A stretch of DNA of 14,412 nucleotides from Desulfofustis sp. (GTDB lineage: Bacteria > Desulfobacterota > Desulfobulbia > Desulfobulbales > Desulfocapsaceae). A program made the translations under genes and the position numbers. Location: contig JAQYVS010000442.1 in assembly GCA_030145365.1 (NCBI GenBank), forward strand, positions 1 to 14,412. The letters run 5' to 3'. Each line of letters begins with the position of its first letter. Position 1 is the stretch's first letter. The notes beneath the pieces were generated by a model. That model did no database searches, was not told the origin of the DNA, and saw only the letters and a program-made list of their open reading frames with translations. Positions 8,267 to 14,412 of the stretch are shown here, piece after piece.

Positions 8267-8295
8267 ATTGTTTCCTTTTAACGGGCATTTGTCAA
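8267..8295 (-). promoter_or_regulatory. Promoter of the thiolase operon
   Basis: On the minus strand a perfect TTGACA (8290-8295) and AACAAT (8267-8272, 4/6) are 17 bp apart. The start of transcription would fall near 8260, about 90 nt upstream of the thiolase ATG and directly before the palindrome at 8239-8256. Confidence 0.55.
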
Positions 8296-8443
8296 TATTT
8301 TTCGCTCTATTAATCAAAATCCTGGACACTGAAAGGTGGTATTAAAAGAATGGAAACGGGGAGCAGGACACAGGTATCCCTAGACGGCACGCACGGTTGG
8401 ACCAACAACTGAGCAAGATCTCAATCTCGGTTCGGCCTGGCTG

Positions 8444-9115
8444 CTAAAGCAGAGATGAACGTTTTTTACGTGATCGGCGACTTATCAGGCCGATAATCCA
8501 GCCGACCAGAAGAACCCCTCCCCCGGCAAGAAACCATTTCAACGTCTCATTACTACTCAGGCGTTTATTTTCTTCCTGGACACCGGCCATTTGTTTCTCA
8601 AGGATTTCAACCTGGGAGCGTGCCTGCTTCAAATCCTCGTTTGTCTGGACAACGTCGACAGTATCTTCCTGGAGCATCAGAAATTTATTGGTGATGTCCT
8701 CCAGTTCTGCTGAACAGCTCGCCCGTTCACTCTCCAGGCGCTCTTTATCAGCAGTCAAATCATCCAGCTGCTGCCTCAGCGCTATTACGTTCTGGGTTAA
8801 GGCTGTCTTTTCCTGCTGCAGTAAATCAACCTGTTGCCCCAGCGGCGGCATGTCATTCAGAAAACGTCTCAGAACCCAGCCCTGTTTACCGCTGGGCAGT
8901 TGAACCTGGGCCCACTCTCCCTGCTCGTTTATCAACTCAACTGCGGTACCGTCCCGAACCACGGCAATAACTTTGAAGTCAGTCCCCTGCCCGCGTCTCA
9001 TCATAATTTCTGAACTGGGCTTGACATACAGGGTTTCAGCTACGGCTGAAAAAGAGCAAAAAAGGATCAGAAACGTTATCAAACAAGTAGATACAAACCG
9101 TCTAGTCAGTGTCAT
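8444..9115 (-). CDS. SH3-domain, coiled-coil, membrane-anchored protein (YgiM/TIGR04211-like)
   Basis: This 223-residue protein has a signal peptide (about 1-26, basic start, hydrophobic core, AVA cleavage site), a bacterial SH3 domain (about 28-86; LYVKPSSEIMMRRGQG and GWVLRRF), a long coiled coil (about 94-188) and a C-terminal membrane helix (about 193-212) followed by a strongly basic tail RRSRKKR. This order is that of the YgiM / TIGR04211 'SH3 and anchor' family. The SH3 and coiled-coil parts should lie in the periplasm, held to the inner membrane by the C-terminal helix. The family's function is not well known; a cell-envelope role is likely. It is probably unrelated to the beta-oxidation genes around it. 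The ribosome site is weak, but no better start is seen, and the signal peptide begins properly at ATG 9113-9115. Confidence 0.88.
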   Translation of the reverse strand: MTLTRRFVSTCLITFLILFCSFSAVAETLYVKPSSEIMMRRGQGTDFKVIAVVRDGTAVELINEQGEWAQVQLPSGKQGWVLRRFLNDMPPLGQQVDLLQQEKTALTQNVIALRQQLDDLTADKERLESERASCSAELEDITNKFLMLQEDTVDVVQTNEDLKQARSQVEILEKQMAGVQEENKRLSSNETLKWFLAGGGVLLVGWIIGLISRRSRKKRSSLL

Positions 9116-9183
9116 GGGTACCGTCAGTAAAAAAATGAATGGAAGAAACCGCCCTCTGAGTCCCCACCCTATCCGGTTCGCAT

Positions 9184-9189
9184 ATTATA
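9184..9189 (-). promoter_or_regulatory. Possible -10 box for the SH3-anchor gene
   Basis: A perfect TATAAT occurs on the minus strand in the 115-bp gap between the ligase stop and the SH3-anchor gene, giving a leader of about 60 nt. A TTGTCA lies only 13 bp upstream, too close for a standard -35, and nothing better is seen. It supports separate expression of the SH3-anchor gene only weakly. Confidence 0.3.
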
Positions 9190-9230
9190 CGCAATATTTT
9201 CCTGACAACAGCAGTAAGTGGAGAAAGATC

Positions 9231-10832
9231 TTAATTGATTCGCTTTTTCCCCTGCCATTCTTTTTCCCGCAGCTTAAATTTCTGAATTTTCCCGGTGGCG
9301 GTTTTCGGAAGCTCACCAAATTCTACCTGCTTCGGAGCCTTGAATCTGGCCAAATGCTCCTTGGTGAACTTGATGATATCTTCAGCTTCAGGACTACATC
9401 CCGGCTTGTGAACCACGAAGGCTTTTGGCACCTCTCCCCATTTCTGATCGGGTATTGGAATCACCGCGACTTCCTGGACATCGGGGTGGCTGTAGATAAC
9501 ATTTTCTACCTCAACCGTTGATATATTTTCCCCGCCGCTGATGATGATATCTTTCTTTCGGTCCATAATCTGAATATACTCATCAGGATGCATTACAGCG
9601 AGATCCCCGCTGTGAAACCAGCCTCCGGCAAAAGCAGCTGCGGTTGCTTCAGGATCTTTATAGTATCCGGTCATGACGTTATTACCACGCATGACTACCT
9701 CACCCATGGTAACACCGTCTCTGGGAACCGGCTGCATCGTTTCCGAATCAACCACATCCATAAAATGGGTTGCAATGTACGGCACCCCCTGCCGGGATTT
9801 CATCGTTGCTCGTTCATCATCGTTCAGCTGATCCCAGGAAGGCTGTCTGGCGCAGACACTGTGGGGACCGTAGACTTCGGTCAGACCATAGGTATGCGTG
9901 ATTTCTGCTCCAATGGCCTCCATATTTTTAATAATGGTTGGCGCCGGCGGGGCCCCTGCCGTCATGATATTCAGGGTTCGCTTCATGTTGATATCAGCTG
10001 CCCCCGGCCAGTTGCTCATGGTGATCAACACCGTGGGTGCGGCACAGAGGTGAGAAACATCTTCAGCTTCAATCAACCGGTAAATATCTTCGGCAACTAC
10101 CGCTCGTAAACAGATATGAGTTGCTCCTACTGCGGTAACTCCCCAGGTAAAACACCAACCGTTGCAATGAAACATCGGCAGTGTCCAGAGATAGACCGAC
10201 GAGGCATTCAGACCAGACTCGAGAACTTCGCCGATGGCGTTAAGATACGCAACGCGATGGTGGTGCATCACACCTTTGGGTCGCCCGGTTGTACCGCTCG
10301 TGTAATTTATAGTCATCAATTGATCTTCGGAATCAATATCAGCTTCAACCAGCTCGGGAGAACCGCTGGCAAGAAAGCGTTCATATTCCATATCCCCGAG
10401 GGTACGTTCGTCATTTACGTCACAGACGGTGATATAGGTTTGTACTTTGGGTAGCTCATCGGGTTTTACCAGTGAAGCAAATTCACTGTCGACCACGACA
10501 ATTTTGGCATCGGAATGGTCGATAATATAGGAGACCTCTCCAGTAGACAGGCGTATATTAATGCTGACCAGTGCCGCACCGATCATTGGAACAGCATAAT
10601 GGGCCTCAAGCATCGGCGGGATATTTGGGCAAATAAATGCGACCTTGTCTCCTTTACCTACTCCCTGTTTTTTCAAGGCTGAGGCTAACCGATATACCCG
10701 CTCACCGAACTGACGATAGCTGTATCTTTTATCTCCATTTACAACGGCGGTCTTATCCGGGTACACGCAATAATTTCTGGTAAGAAATTCCACCGGTGTC
10801 AGTATGGATTTGTTTACGCTGGACATGGTCAT
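9231..10832 (-). CDS. AMP-forming acyl-CoA ligase 1 (short/medium-chain, plant AAE-like)
   Basis: This 533-residue member of the acyl-adenylate-forming family joins a carboxylic acid to CoA with ATP. The ATP loop YTSGTTGRPKG (177-187), YGLTE (315-319), HSGDL (407-411), MDRKKD hinge (Asp424) and the catalytic Lys515 in TATGKIQK are all present. The overall style (NGDKRYSYRQF, APTVLITM, PMFHCNGW) resembles plant acyl-activating enzymes of the butyrate/medium-chain type, so a short- or medium-chain fatty acid is likely, but the acid is not certain. I use ATG 10830-10832, because the AGAGGAG ribosome site lies just before it; an in-frame TTG at 10850 would put that site inside the gene. Its upstream region holds a palindrome of the family shared by the two other operons. 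The SH3-anchor gene lies 115 bp downstream. Confidence 0.92.
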   Translation of the reverse strand: MTMSSVNKSILTPVEFLTRNYCVYPDKTAVVNGDKRYSYRQFGERVYRLASALKKQGVGKGDKVAFICPNIPPMLEAHYAVPMIGAALVSINIRLSTGEVSYIIDHSDAKIVVVDSEFASLVKPDELPKVQTYITVCDVNDERTLGDMEYERFLASGSPELVEADIDSEDQLMTINYTSGTTGRPKGVMHHHRVAYLNAIGEVLESGLNASSVYLWTLPMFHCNGWCFTWGVTAVGATHICLRAVVAEDIYRLIEAEDVSHLCAAPTVLITMSNWPGAADINMKRTLNIMTAGAPPAPTIIKNMEAIGAEITHTYGLTEVYGPHSVCARQPSWDQLNDDERATMKSRQGVPYIATHFMDVVDSETMQPVPRDGVTMGEVVMRGNNVMTGYYKDPEATAAAFAGGWFHSGDLAVMHPDEYIQIMDRKKDIIISGGENISTVEVENVIYSHPDVQEVAVIPIPDQKWGEVPKAFVVHKPGCSPEAEDIIKFTKEHLARFKAPKQVEFGELPKTATGKIQKFKLREKEWQGKKRIN

Positions 10833-10884
10833 CAGTAGTCTCCTCTGCAAAGAAATTAGGTGGCCGACATCATCAATTGCGCAT

Positions 10885-10902
10885 AGTCACCGAGCGCTCA
10901 GT
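10885..10902. promoter_or_regulatory. Degenerate palindromic operator upstream of ligase 1
   Basis: The core ACCGAGCGCTCAGT (10889-10902) is a 14-bp near-perfect palindrome that shares the GAGCGCTC centre with the sites at 8239 and 11127. Over the 18-bp frame it matches the 11127 site at 13 positions. It lies 52 bp before the ligase start. It is weaker evidence than the other two sites. Confidence 0.45.
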
Positions 10903-10929
10903 TGTTTCGCAACAAACAATTACTCCATT

Positions 10930-10942
10930 AATATCAGATATT
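10930..10942. repeat. Short palindrome AATATC-A-GATATT
   Basis: Perfect 6-bp arms around one base, 27 bp from the degenerate operator in the divergent region. It could be a second regulator's site or part of the ligase promoter. AT-rich palindromes of this size can arise by chance. Confidence 0.25.
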
Positions 10943-10947
10943 TACAG

Positions 10948-10960
10948 CTTTGCCGCAAAG
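10948..10960. repeat. Short palindrome CTTTGC-C-GCAAAG
   Basis: Perfect 6-bp arms around one base, five bases from the previous palindrome. The two lie side by side with centres 18 bp apart, less than two helical turns. It is a possible regulator site; no known motif is recognised. Confidence 0.25.
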
Positions 10961-11088
10961 ATAAAGCCAGAATTTTAATGGAGGAAATTCAGCTTATCTG
11001 AATAATTATTACAAGAATGTCTTGAGATTTATCCGAGAGTCACGATGCTTTTTTGACCATATATTTACCACTTAATTAAAAAAATTCT

Positions 11089-11117
11089 TTGACAAATATC
11101 ACTTATTATTATCTAGT
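11089..11117 (+). promoter_or_regulatory. Promoter of the synthetase 2 - dehydrogenase 2 - etf operon
   Basis: A perfect TTGACA (11089-11094) is followed after 17 bp by TCTAGT (11112-11117, 4/6), in an AT-rich setting. The start would be near 11124, right before the palindrome at 11127. The layout copies that of the thiolase promoter. Confidence 0.55.
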
Positions 11118-11126
11118 GAAGGCTAA

Positions 11127-11144
11127 ACCGAGCGAGCGCTCGGT
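11127..11144. promoter_or_regulatory. Palindromic operator of the synthetase 2 operon (best copy)
   Basis: ACCGAGCGAGCGCTCGGT has perfect 8-bp arms (ACCGAGCG / CGCTCGGT) around two bases. It begins 9 bp after the -10 box, where a bound protein would block transcription. It is the strongest of the three related sites. A TetR-family repressor released by an acyl-CoA or fatty acid is the likely reader; this is inference. Confidence 0.7.
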
Positions 11145-11230
11145 AGATTTTTTTCATCGTTCGATTTTTTTGTTCGCTGCTTGGCCTTGAAACTCATATA
11201 AAACATCATTTGTGAGGAGTAACTGGAGGT

Positions 11231-12988
11231 ATGGAAAAGCTGTACAGAGAAGTTATGGACTTGAATATGATGGAGGATGACGAGCAGAAAGAAAGCGCTG
11301 CCAAAGCATTCTTTGAGAAGCTCAACACCATGGACCTGCCCGAATACTTCAACTGGGCCGGAGAAATTTTTGACGAGTTGCATGTAAAAGAACGTGGTGA
11401 CAAGACAGCTCTTTTCTGGACCGATATCCATACCAAAGAAACTCAGTCTTATACCTATCGAGAATTTTCGGCCAATGGTAACCGCTGTCTGAACCGGCTG
11501 CGACAGGCCGGTGTGGAAAAAGGCGACAATCTCTACATGATGGTACCGATCGTTCCGGAGACCTGGTTTTCCACCTATGCCTGCGTTAAAGGTGGTATAA
11601 TAAACGTCCCCACAGCCACCACCATGACCTTGAGGGAAATGGAATTCAGGTTCCAGACCTATACCCCAAATTGTGTTATTGCATCAGAAGTCTTTACCGA
11701 TCTCATTGATGAGGCATTACAGCTGACGAACTCCACTCCGAAGATCAAGATTGTTTTGGGCAGCAAACCGGGCTGGATCAGTTATAGTGATCTCGAGAAA
11801 GAAGCAATAGAGGCAGAACCGGCTCAGACCAGATCCAACGATCTGCTCTTCTGCTTTTTCACTTCAGGCACGACGGGTTTGCCGAAACGGGTTGGCCACA
11901 CGGCAGCATCATATCCCATAGGCCATTTATCCACGGCGGTTATGGCCGGTATTCGCCCTGACGACATACACCATAATCTCAGTGCTCCCGGCTGGGCTAA
12001 ATGGGCCTGGAGTTCATTTTTCGCACCGCTCAACGTCGGTGCTACCGGAACCGGTTTCAACTTCACGGCTCTTGACGGCATGGCCTATATGGAATGTCTG
12101 ACGACCCATAAGGTCTCAGTTTTCTGTGCACCTCCGACTGCCTGGCGGGTATTTATCAATCTTGATACTTCAGGACTTGATTTTTCCCATCTGCGTCAAT
12201 CAATCGGGGCTGGCGAACCGTTGAATCCTGAGATCATTACCCAGTGGGAAAAACTGACCGGCACCTATATCAGGGACTTCTACGGTCAGACCGAATCCAC
12301 TGCGATGATCGGAAATGCACCCTGGATGAAAGGTAAGATGCGCAAAGGATCATTCGGGTATCCTTCGTTCATGTACGACGTGGCACTGGTTGACGACGAT
12401 GGCAAAGAAGTTACTCAAGCTGACGAACCTGGGTATATCGTCGTTCGCCTTGATCGCTGGCGATCAATTGGTTTATTCACCGAGTATATCGGCAACCCCG
12501 AAAAAATGGCCGGCGTATTCATCGACAACTACTATTACACCGGCGACCGTGCCTCCATCGATGAAGACGGATATTGGTGGTTTGTTGGCCGCAGTGATGA
12601 TGTTATTAAGTCGTCCGATTACCGGGTAGGTCCCTTTGAGGTGGAAAGTGCCTTAATGGAACATGAAGCTGTGGCCGAAGGCGCTGTTGTAGGTGTGCCG
12701 GATGAGAAGCGTTTTCAACTGGTTAAAGCGTATGTAATTCTCAAGCAGGGACAGGAGCCGTCAAGGGAACTGGCTCTGGATATGTTCCAGCACACCATCA
12801 ATATCCTGGCCAAATTCAAGATTCCTCGAATCATTGAATTTGTGACTGAAGTCCCAAAAACCTTAAGCGGCAAGATCAGGCGTGTTGAGTTGCGGGAACG
12901 TGAAGTTGAAAGACAGGAGAAGAGCGCTGATTCACCTCAGCAGGAATTCTATCATTGGGGTTTTCCCGAGCTCAGTTCAAAAAATTAG
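11231..12988 (+). CDS. AMP-forming acyl-CoA synthetase 2 (acetyl-CoA synthetase/ACSM-like)
   Basis: This 585-residue adenylate-forming enzyme is closer in style to medium-chain (ACSM) or acetyl-CoA synthetase-like ligases than to ligase 1. Motifs are the ATP loop TSGTTGLPKR (211-220), SAPGWAKWAWSSFFAPL (251-267), GAGEPLNPE (327-335), YGQTE (351-355), YTGDR (436-440), FVGRSDDVIK (451-460) and the catalytic Lys548 in LSGKIRR. It should make an acyl-CoA from a short/medium-chain or aromatic acid, ATP and CoA; the acid cannot be read from sequence. ATG 11231 follows GAGGAG at 11 nt and a second GGAGGT that touches the start codon; Met9 is an alternative but has no good ribosome site. It is the first gene of the plus-strand unit, under the 11089 promoter and 11127 palindrome, and 105 bp before acyl-CoA dehydrogenase 2. 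Confidence 0.92.
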   Translation: MEKLYREVMDLNMMEDDEQKESAAKAFFEKLNTMDLPEYFNWAGEIFDELHVKERGDKTALFWTDIHTKETQSYTYREFSANGNRCLNRLRQAGVEKGDNLYMMVPIVPETWFSTYACVKGGIINVPTATTMTLREMEFRFQTYTPNCVIASEVFTDLIDEALQLTNSTPKIKIVLGSKPGWISYSDLEKEAIEAEPAQTRSNDLLFCFFTSGTTGLPKRVGHTAASYPIGHLSTAVMAGIRPDDIHHNLSAPGWAKWAWSSFFAPLNVGATGTGFNFTALDGMAYMECLTTHKVSVFCAPPTAWRVFINLDTSGLDFSHLRQSIGAGEPLNPEIITQWEKLTGTYIRDFYGQTESTAMIGNAPWMKGKMRKGSFGYPSFMYDVALVDDDGKEVTQADEPGYIVVRLDRWRSIGLFTEYIGNPEKMAGVFIDNYYYTGDRASIDEDGYWWFVGRSDDVIKSSDYRVGPFEVESALMEHEAVAEGAVVGVPDEKRFQLVKAYVILKQGQEPSRELALDMFQHTINILAKFKIPRIIEFVTEVPKTLSGKIRRVELREREVERQEKSADSPQQEFYHWGFPELSSKN

Positions 12989-12994
12989 TATTCT

Positions 12995-13027
12995 TTTCTC
13001 AGAGGCGGTCTGACAGTCTCTGAGAAA
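12995..13027 (+). other. Intercistronic stem-loop between synthetase 2 and dehydrogenase 2
   Basis: TTTCTCAGAG and CTCTGAGAAA form perfect 10-bp arms around a 13-nt loop, starting 7 nt after the synthetase stop. No T-run follows, so it is not a standard intrinsic terminator. It may stabilise or process the mRNA and set different levels of synthetase and dehydrogenase/Etf. Confidence 0.5.
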
Positions 13028-13093
13028 TACCTGTGTTCAAGGCAATCAACCAAAAGCCTATTGAAGGATCAGGTGACAACGGAGCATGATTAT

Positions 13094-14239
13094 ATGAACT
13101 TTGAACTCACTGAAGAACAGAGTCTGATTCGCGAGACTGTTCGCGATTTCGCCGAAACTGAAATAGCTCCAAGTGCGGCACAACGCGACGAAGAAGAGCG
13201 TTTTGACCGGGAATTGATGTTTGACAGTCTGGCGGAACTTGGACTCACCGGCATTGTCTTTCCGGAAGAATATGACGGTGCAGGAGCAGACTATATCAGT
13301 TACGCCATTGCCGTTGAAGAACTTTCCCGTGTCTGTGCTTCGACCGGCGTTACCCTGTCTGCTCACCTCTCATTATGCGCCAATCCAATCTATCTGTTCG
13401 GAACTGAAGGACAGAAGCAGAAATTTCTGGCACCGCTGGCCCGGGGAGAAAAACTTGGCGCCTTTGGATTAACAGAAGCATCTGCCGGCTCCGATGCCGG
13501 CAGCACCAAAACAACAGCAGTCAAAGATGGCGACGGTTGGATATTAAACGGCTCGAAGATCTTTATCACCAACGCCGGAGAAGCCGAGATCTATGTGGCC
13601 CTGGCCCGAACCGACAAAGATGCAACAAAGCACCATGGAATCAGTGCCTTTATAATCGAAAAAGGAACTCCAGGGTTCTCCTTTGGTAAGAAAGAGCAGA
13701 AAATGGGCATTCGCTCTTCTCCTACCATGGAAATCGTCTTTGAAAACTGCAGGGTCCCGGCCGACAATTTACTTGGAGAGGAAGGCGCAGGCTTCAAGGT
13801 GGCAATGAAAACTCTTGACGGCGGCAGGATTGGCATAGCCTCACAGGCGCTCGGGATTGCCCAGGGAGCCCTCGACCAGGCTGTGGATTATGCCAAAGAG
13901 CGCAAACAATTTGACAAACCCATCGCATCGTTTCAGGGTGTATCTTTTCAGCTGGCTGACATGGCCACCCAAATCGAAGCTGCCCGCTTGCTGGTGTACA
14001 ATGCAGCGTACCGGGCCAGCGCCGGACTATCGTATTCGCAGGCTTCGGCAATGGCCAAACTGATGGCCAGCGAAACGGCAATGAAAGTCACCACACAGGC
14101 TGTTCAAATTTTAGGCGGTTATGGGTATACTAGGGACTTTCCGGTGGAACGGATGATGCGTGATGCCAAAATCACAGAAATATATGAAGGAACAAGTGAA
14201 ATCCAGCGGTTGGTAATCGGTGCTTCGCTTACCCGCTGA
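13094..14239 (+). CDS. Acyl-CoA dehydrogenase 2 (short-chain type), beside etfB
   Basis: This 381-residue FAD enzyme starts MNFELTEEQ, as is typical of the family. It carries AFGLTEASAGSD, NGSKIFITNAG and the C-terminal IYEGTSEIQ, with the catalytic base at Glu365. It should oxidise an acyl-CoA and hand electrons to the electron-transfer flavoprotein encoded 43 bp downstream, which is its likely partner. I chose ATG 13094 because GGAG lies 9 nt before it and the start aligns with that of acyl-CoA dehydrogenase 1; in-frame TTG 13061 or GTG 13073 would add a tail not usual in the family. The two dehydrogenases are clearly homologous but differ throughout, so they are not a recent duplication and may differ in chain length or branched substrate. 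The exact acyl-CoA is not known. Confidence 0.93.
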   Translation: MNFELTEEQSLIRETVRDFAETEIAPSAAQRDEEERFDRELMFDSLAELGLTGIVFPEEYDGAGADYISYAIAVEELSRVCASTGVTLSAHLSLCANPIYLFGTEGQKQKFLAPLARGEKLGAFGLTEASAGSDAGSTKTTAVKDGDGWILNGSKIFITNAGEAEIYVALARTDKDATKHHGISAFIIEKGTPGFSFGKKEQKMGIRSSPTMEIVFENCRVPADNLLGEEGAGFKVAMKTLDGGRIGIASQALGIAQGALDQAVDYAKERKQFDKPIASFQGVSFQLADMATQIEAARLLVYNAAYRASAGLSYSQASAMAKLMASETAMKVTTQAVQILGGYGYTRDFPVERMMRDAKITEIYEGTSEIQRLVIGASLTR

Positions 14240-14282
14240 ATCGTTGGATACAATTATCAACAAGGAATAATCGAGGGAAATC

Positions 14283-14412
14283 ATGAAAATTCTTGTTTGC
14301 ATCAAACAGGTTCCCGATATGGAATCGAAATTTAAAATCGATGCTTCGGGAACCTGGTACGATAACGTTGATTTAGCCTGGCGCATGAACGAATATGATG
14401 AATATGCGGTTG
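14283..14412 (+). CDS. etfB: Electron transfer flavoprotein beta subunit (partial, 5' part only)
   Basis: The first 43 residues are visible before the right edge. MKILVCIKQVPD and the MNEYDEYAV segment are hallmarks of the Etf beta subunit, which with the alpha subunit carries electrons from acyl-CoA dehydrogenases. GAGGGA lies 4 nt before ATG 14283, 43 bp after dehydrogenase 2, so the genes are co-transcribed. An alpha subunit gene should follow outside the window. Whether this Etf is the simple type or a bifurcating one cannot be decided from the fragment. Confidence 0.9.
   Translation, partial: MKILVCIKQVPDMESKFKIDASGTWYDNVDLAWRMNEYDEYAV

Larger units (their letters stand above)
10833..11230. 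other. 398-bp divergent intergenic region with several palindromes
   Basis: This gap separates the divergent ligase 1 and synthetase 2 genes and contains no convincing small gene. It is AT-rich and holds two related palindromes (10885-10902 and 11127-11144), two other short perfect palindromes (10930-10942 and 10948-10960) and a good plus-strand promoter (11089-11117). No clear -35/-10 pair is seen for the minus-strand ligase. No terminator or structured RNA is recognised. Confidence 0.7.

Noticed and set aside
8366..8379. Imperfect palindrome GGACACAGGTATCC upstream of the thiolase promoter
   Set aside because: Only 10 of 14 positions are symmetric and no second copy was found; likely chance.
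8973..9521. Plus-strand open frame of 182 codons
   Set aside because: It crosses antisense over the SH3-anchor and ligase 1 genes, both well supported; no recognisable protein.
10833..10850. TTG at 10850 as the start of ligase 1
   Set aside because: The AGAGGAG ribosome site would then lie within the gene; ATG 10832 is properly spaced from it.
13061..13093. TTG/GTG starts upstream of acyl-CoA dehydrogenase 2
   Set aside because: The extra 11 residues are not typical of the family, and ATG 13094 has its own GGAG and aligns with the other dehydrogenase.
1..14412. CRISPR array, tRNA/rRNA gene, insertion sequence or prophage genes
   Set aside because: No regularly spaced repeats, tRNA-like cloverleaf, transposase or phage gene was recognised by eye; the region is metabolic throughout.

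Overview
The window is a fatty-acid/butyrate-type beta-oxidation locus from an anaerobic bacterium. A sulfate-reducing or syntrophic Desulfobacterota member is the best guess. That assignment rests on gene content (separate short-chain enzymes, an Etf gene beside an acyl-CoA dehydrogenase, a DUF6125-like protein, a CoA-transferase/GNAT fusion) and is inference; there is no rRNA or other phylogenetic marker.

Layout. Minus strand, right to left from 8169: thiolase, 3-hydroxyacyl-CoA dehydrogenase, an M24 (Xaa-Pro-type) peptidase, a cysteine-rich DUF6125-like protein, enoyl-CoA hydratase and acyl-CoA dehydrogenase 1. The first five are 21-34 bp apart and the last follows after 89 bp, so this looks like one operon. 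It ends at a 7-bp stem-loop just after the dehydrogenase stop. Beyond it, with its own possible promoter, lies a CoA-transferase-family protein fused to a GNAT acetyltransferase domain; this gene runs off the left edge. Right of the thiolase promoter, still on the minus strand, are an SH3/coiled-coil/membrane-anchor protein (8444-9115) and an AMP-forming acyl-CoA ligase (9231-10832). A 398-bp divergent intergenic region follows. On the plus strand come a second, different AMP-forming acyl-CoA synthetase, acyl-CoA dehydrogenase 2 and the start of etfB, which runs off the right edge.

How it works together. The two AMP-forming ligases could activate free acids to acyl-CoA. The dehydrogenases pass electrons to Etf; hydratase, 3-hydroxyacyl-CoA dehydrogenase and thiolase complete the cycle to acetyl-CoA. 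All of these enzymes are full length with their catalytic residues present.

Most notable points. (1) Related palindromes with the core ACCGAGCG..CGCTCGGT lie in front of all three transcription units that start inside the window (thiolase operon, ligase 1, synthetase 2). In two of them the site sits at nearly the same place, just after a TTGACA-type promoter, suggesting one TetR-type repressor encoded elsewhere. (2) The CoA-transferase/GNAT fusion has Gln where this family normally has its catalytic Glu, and it lacks the usual GGQ-type motif, so it may not be an ordinary CoA-transferase. (3) A peptidase and a cysteine-rich protein of unknown function sit inside the beta-oxidation operon.
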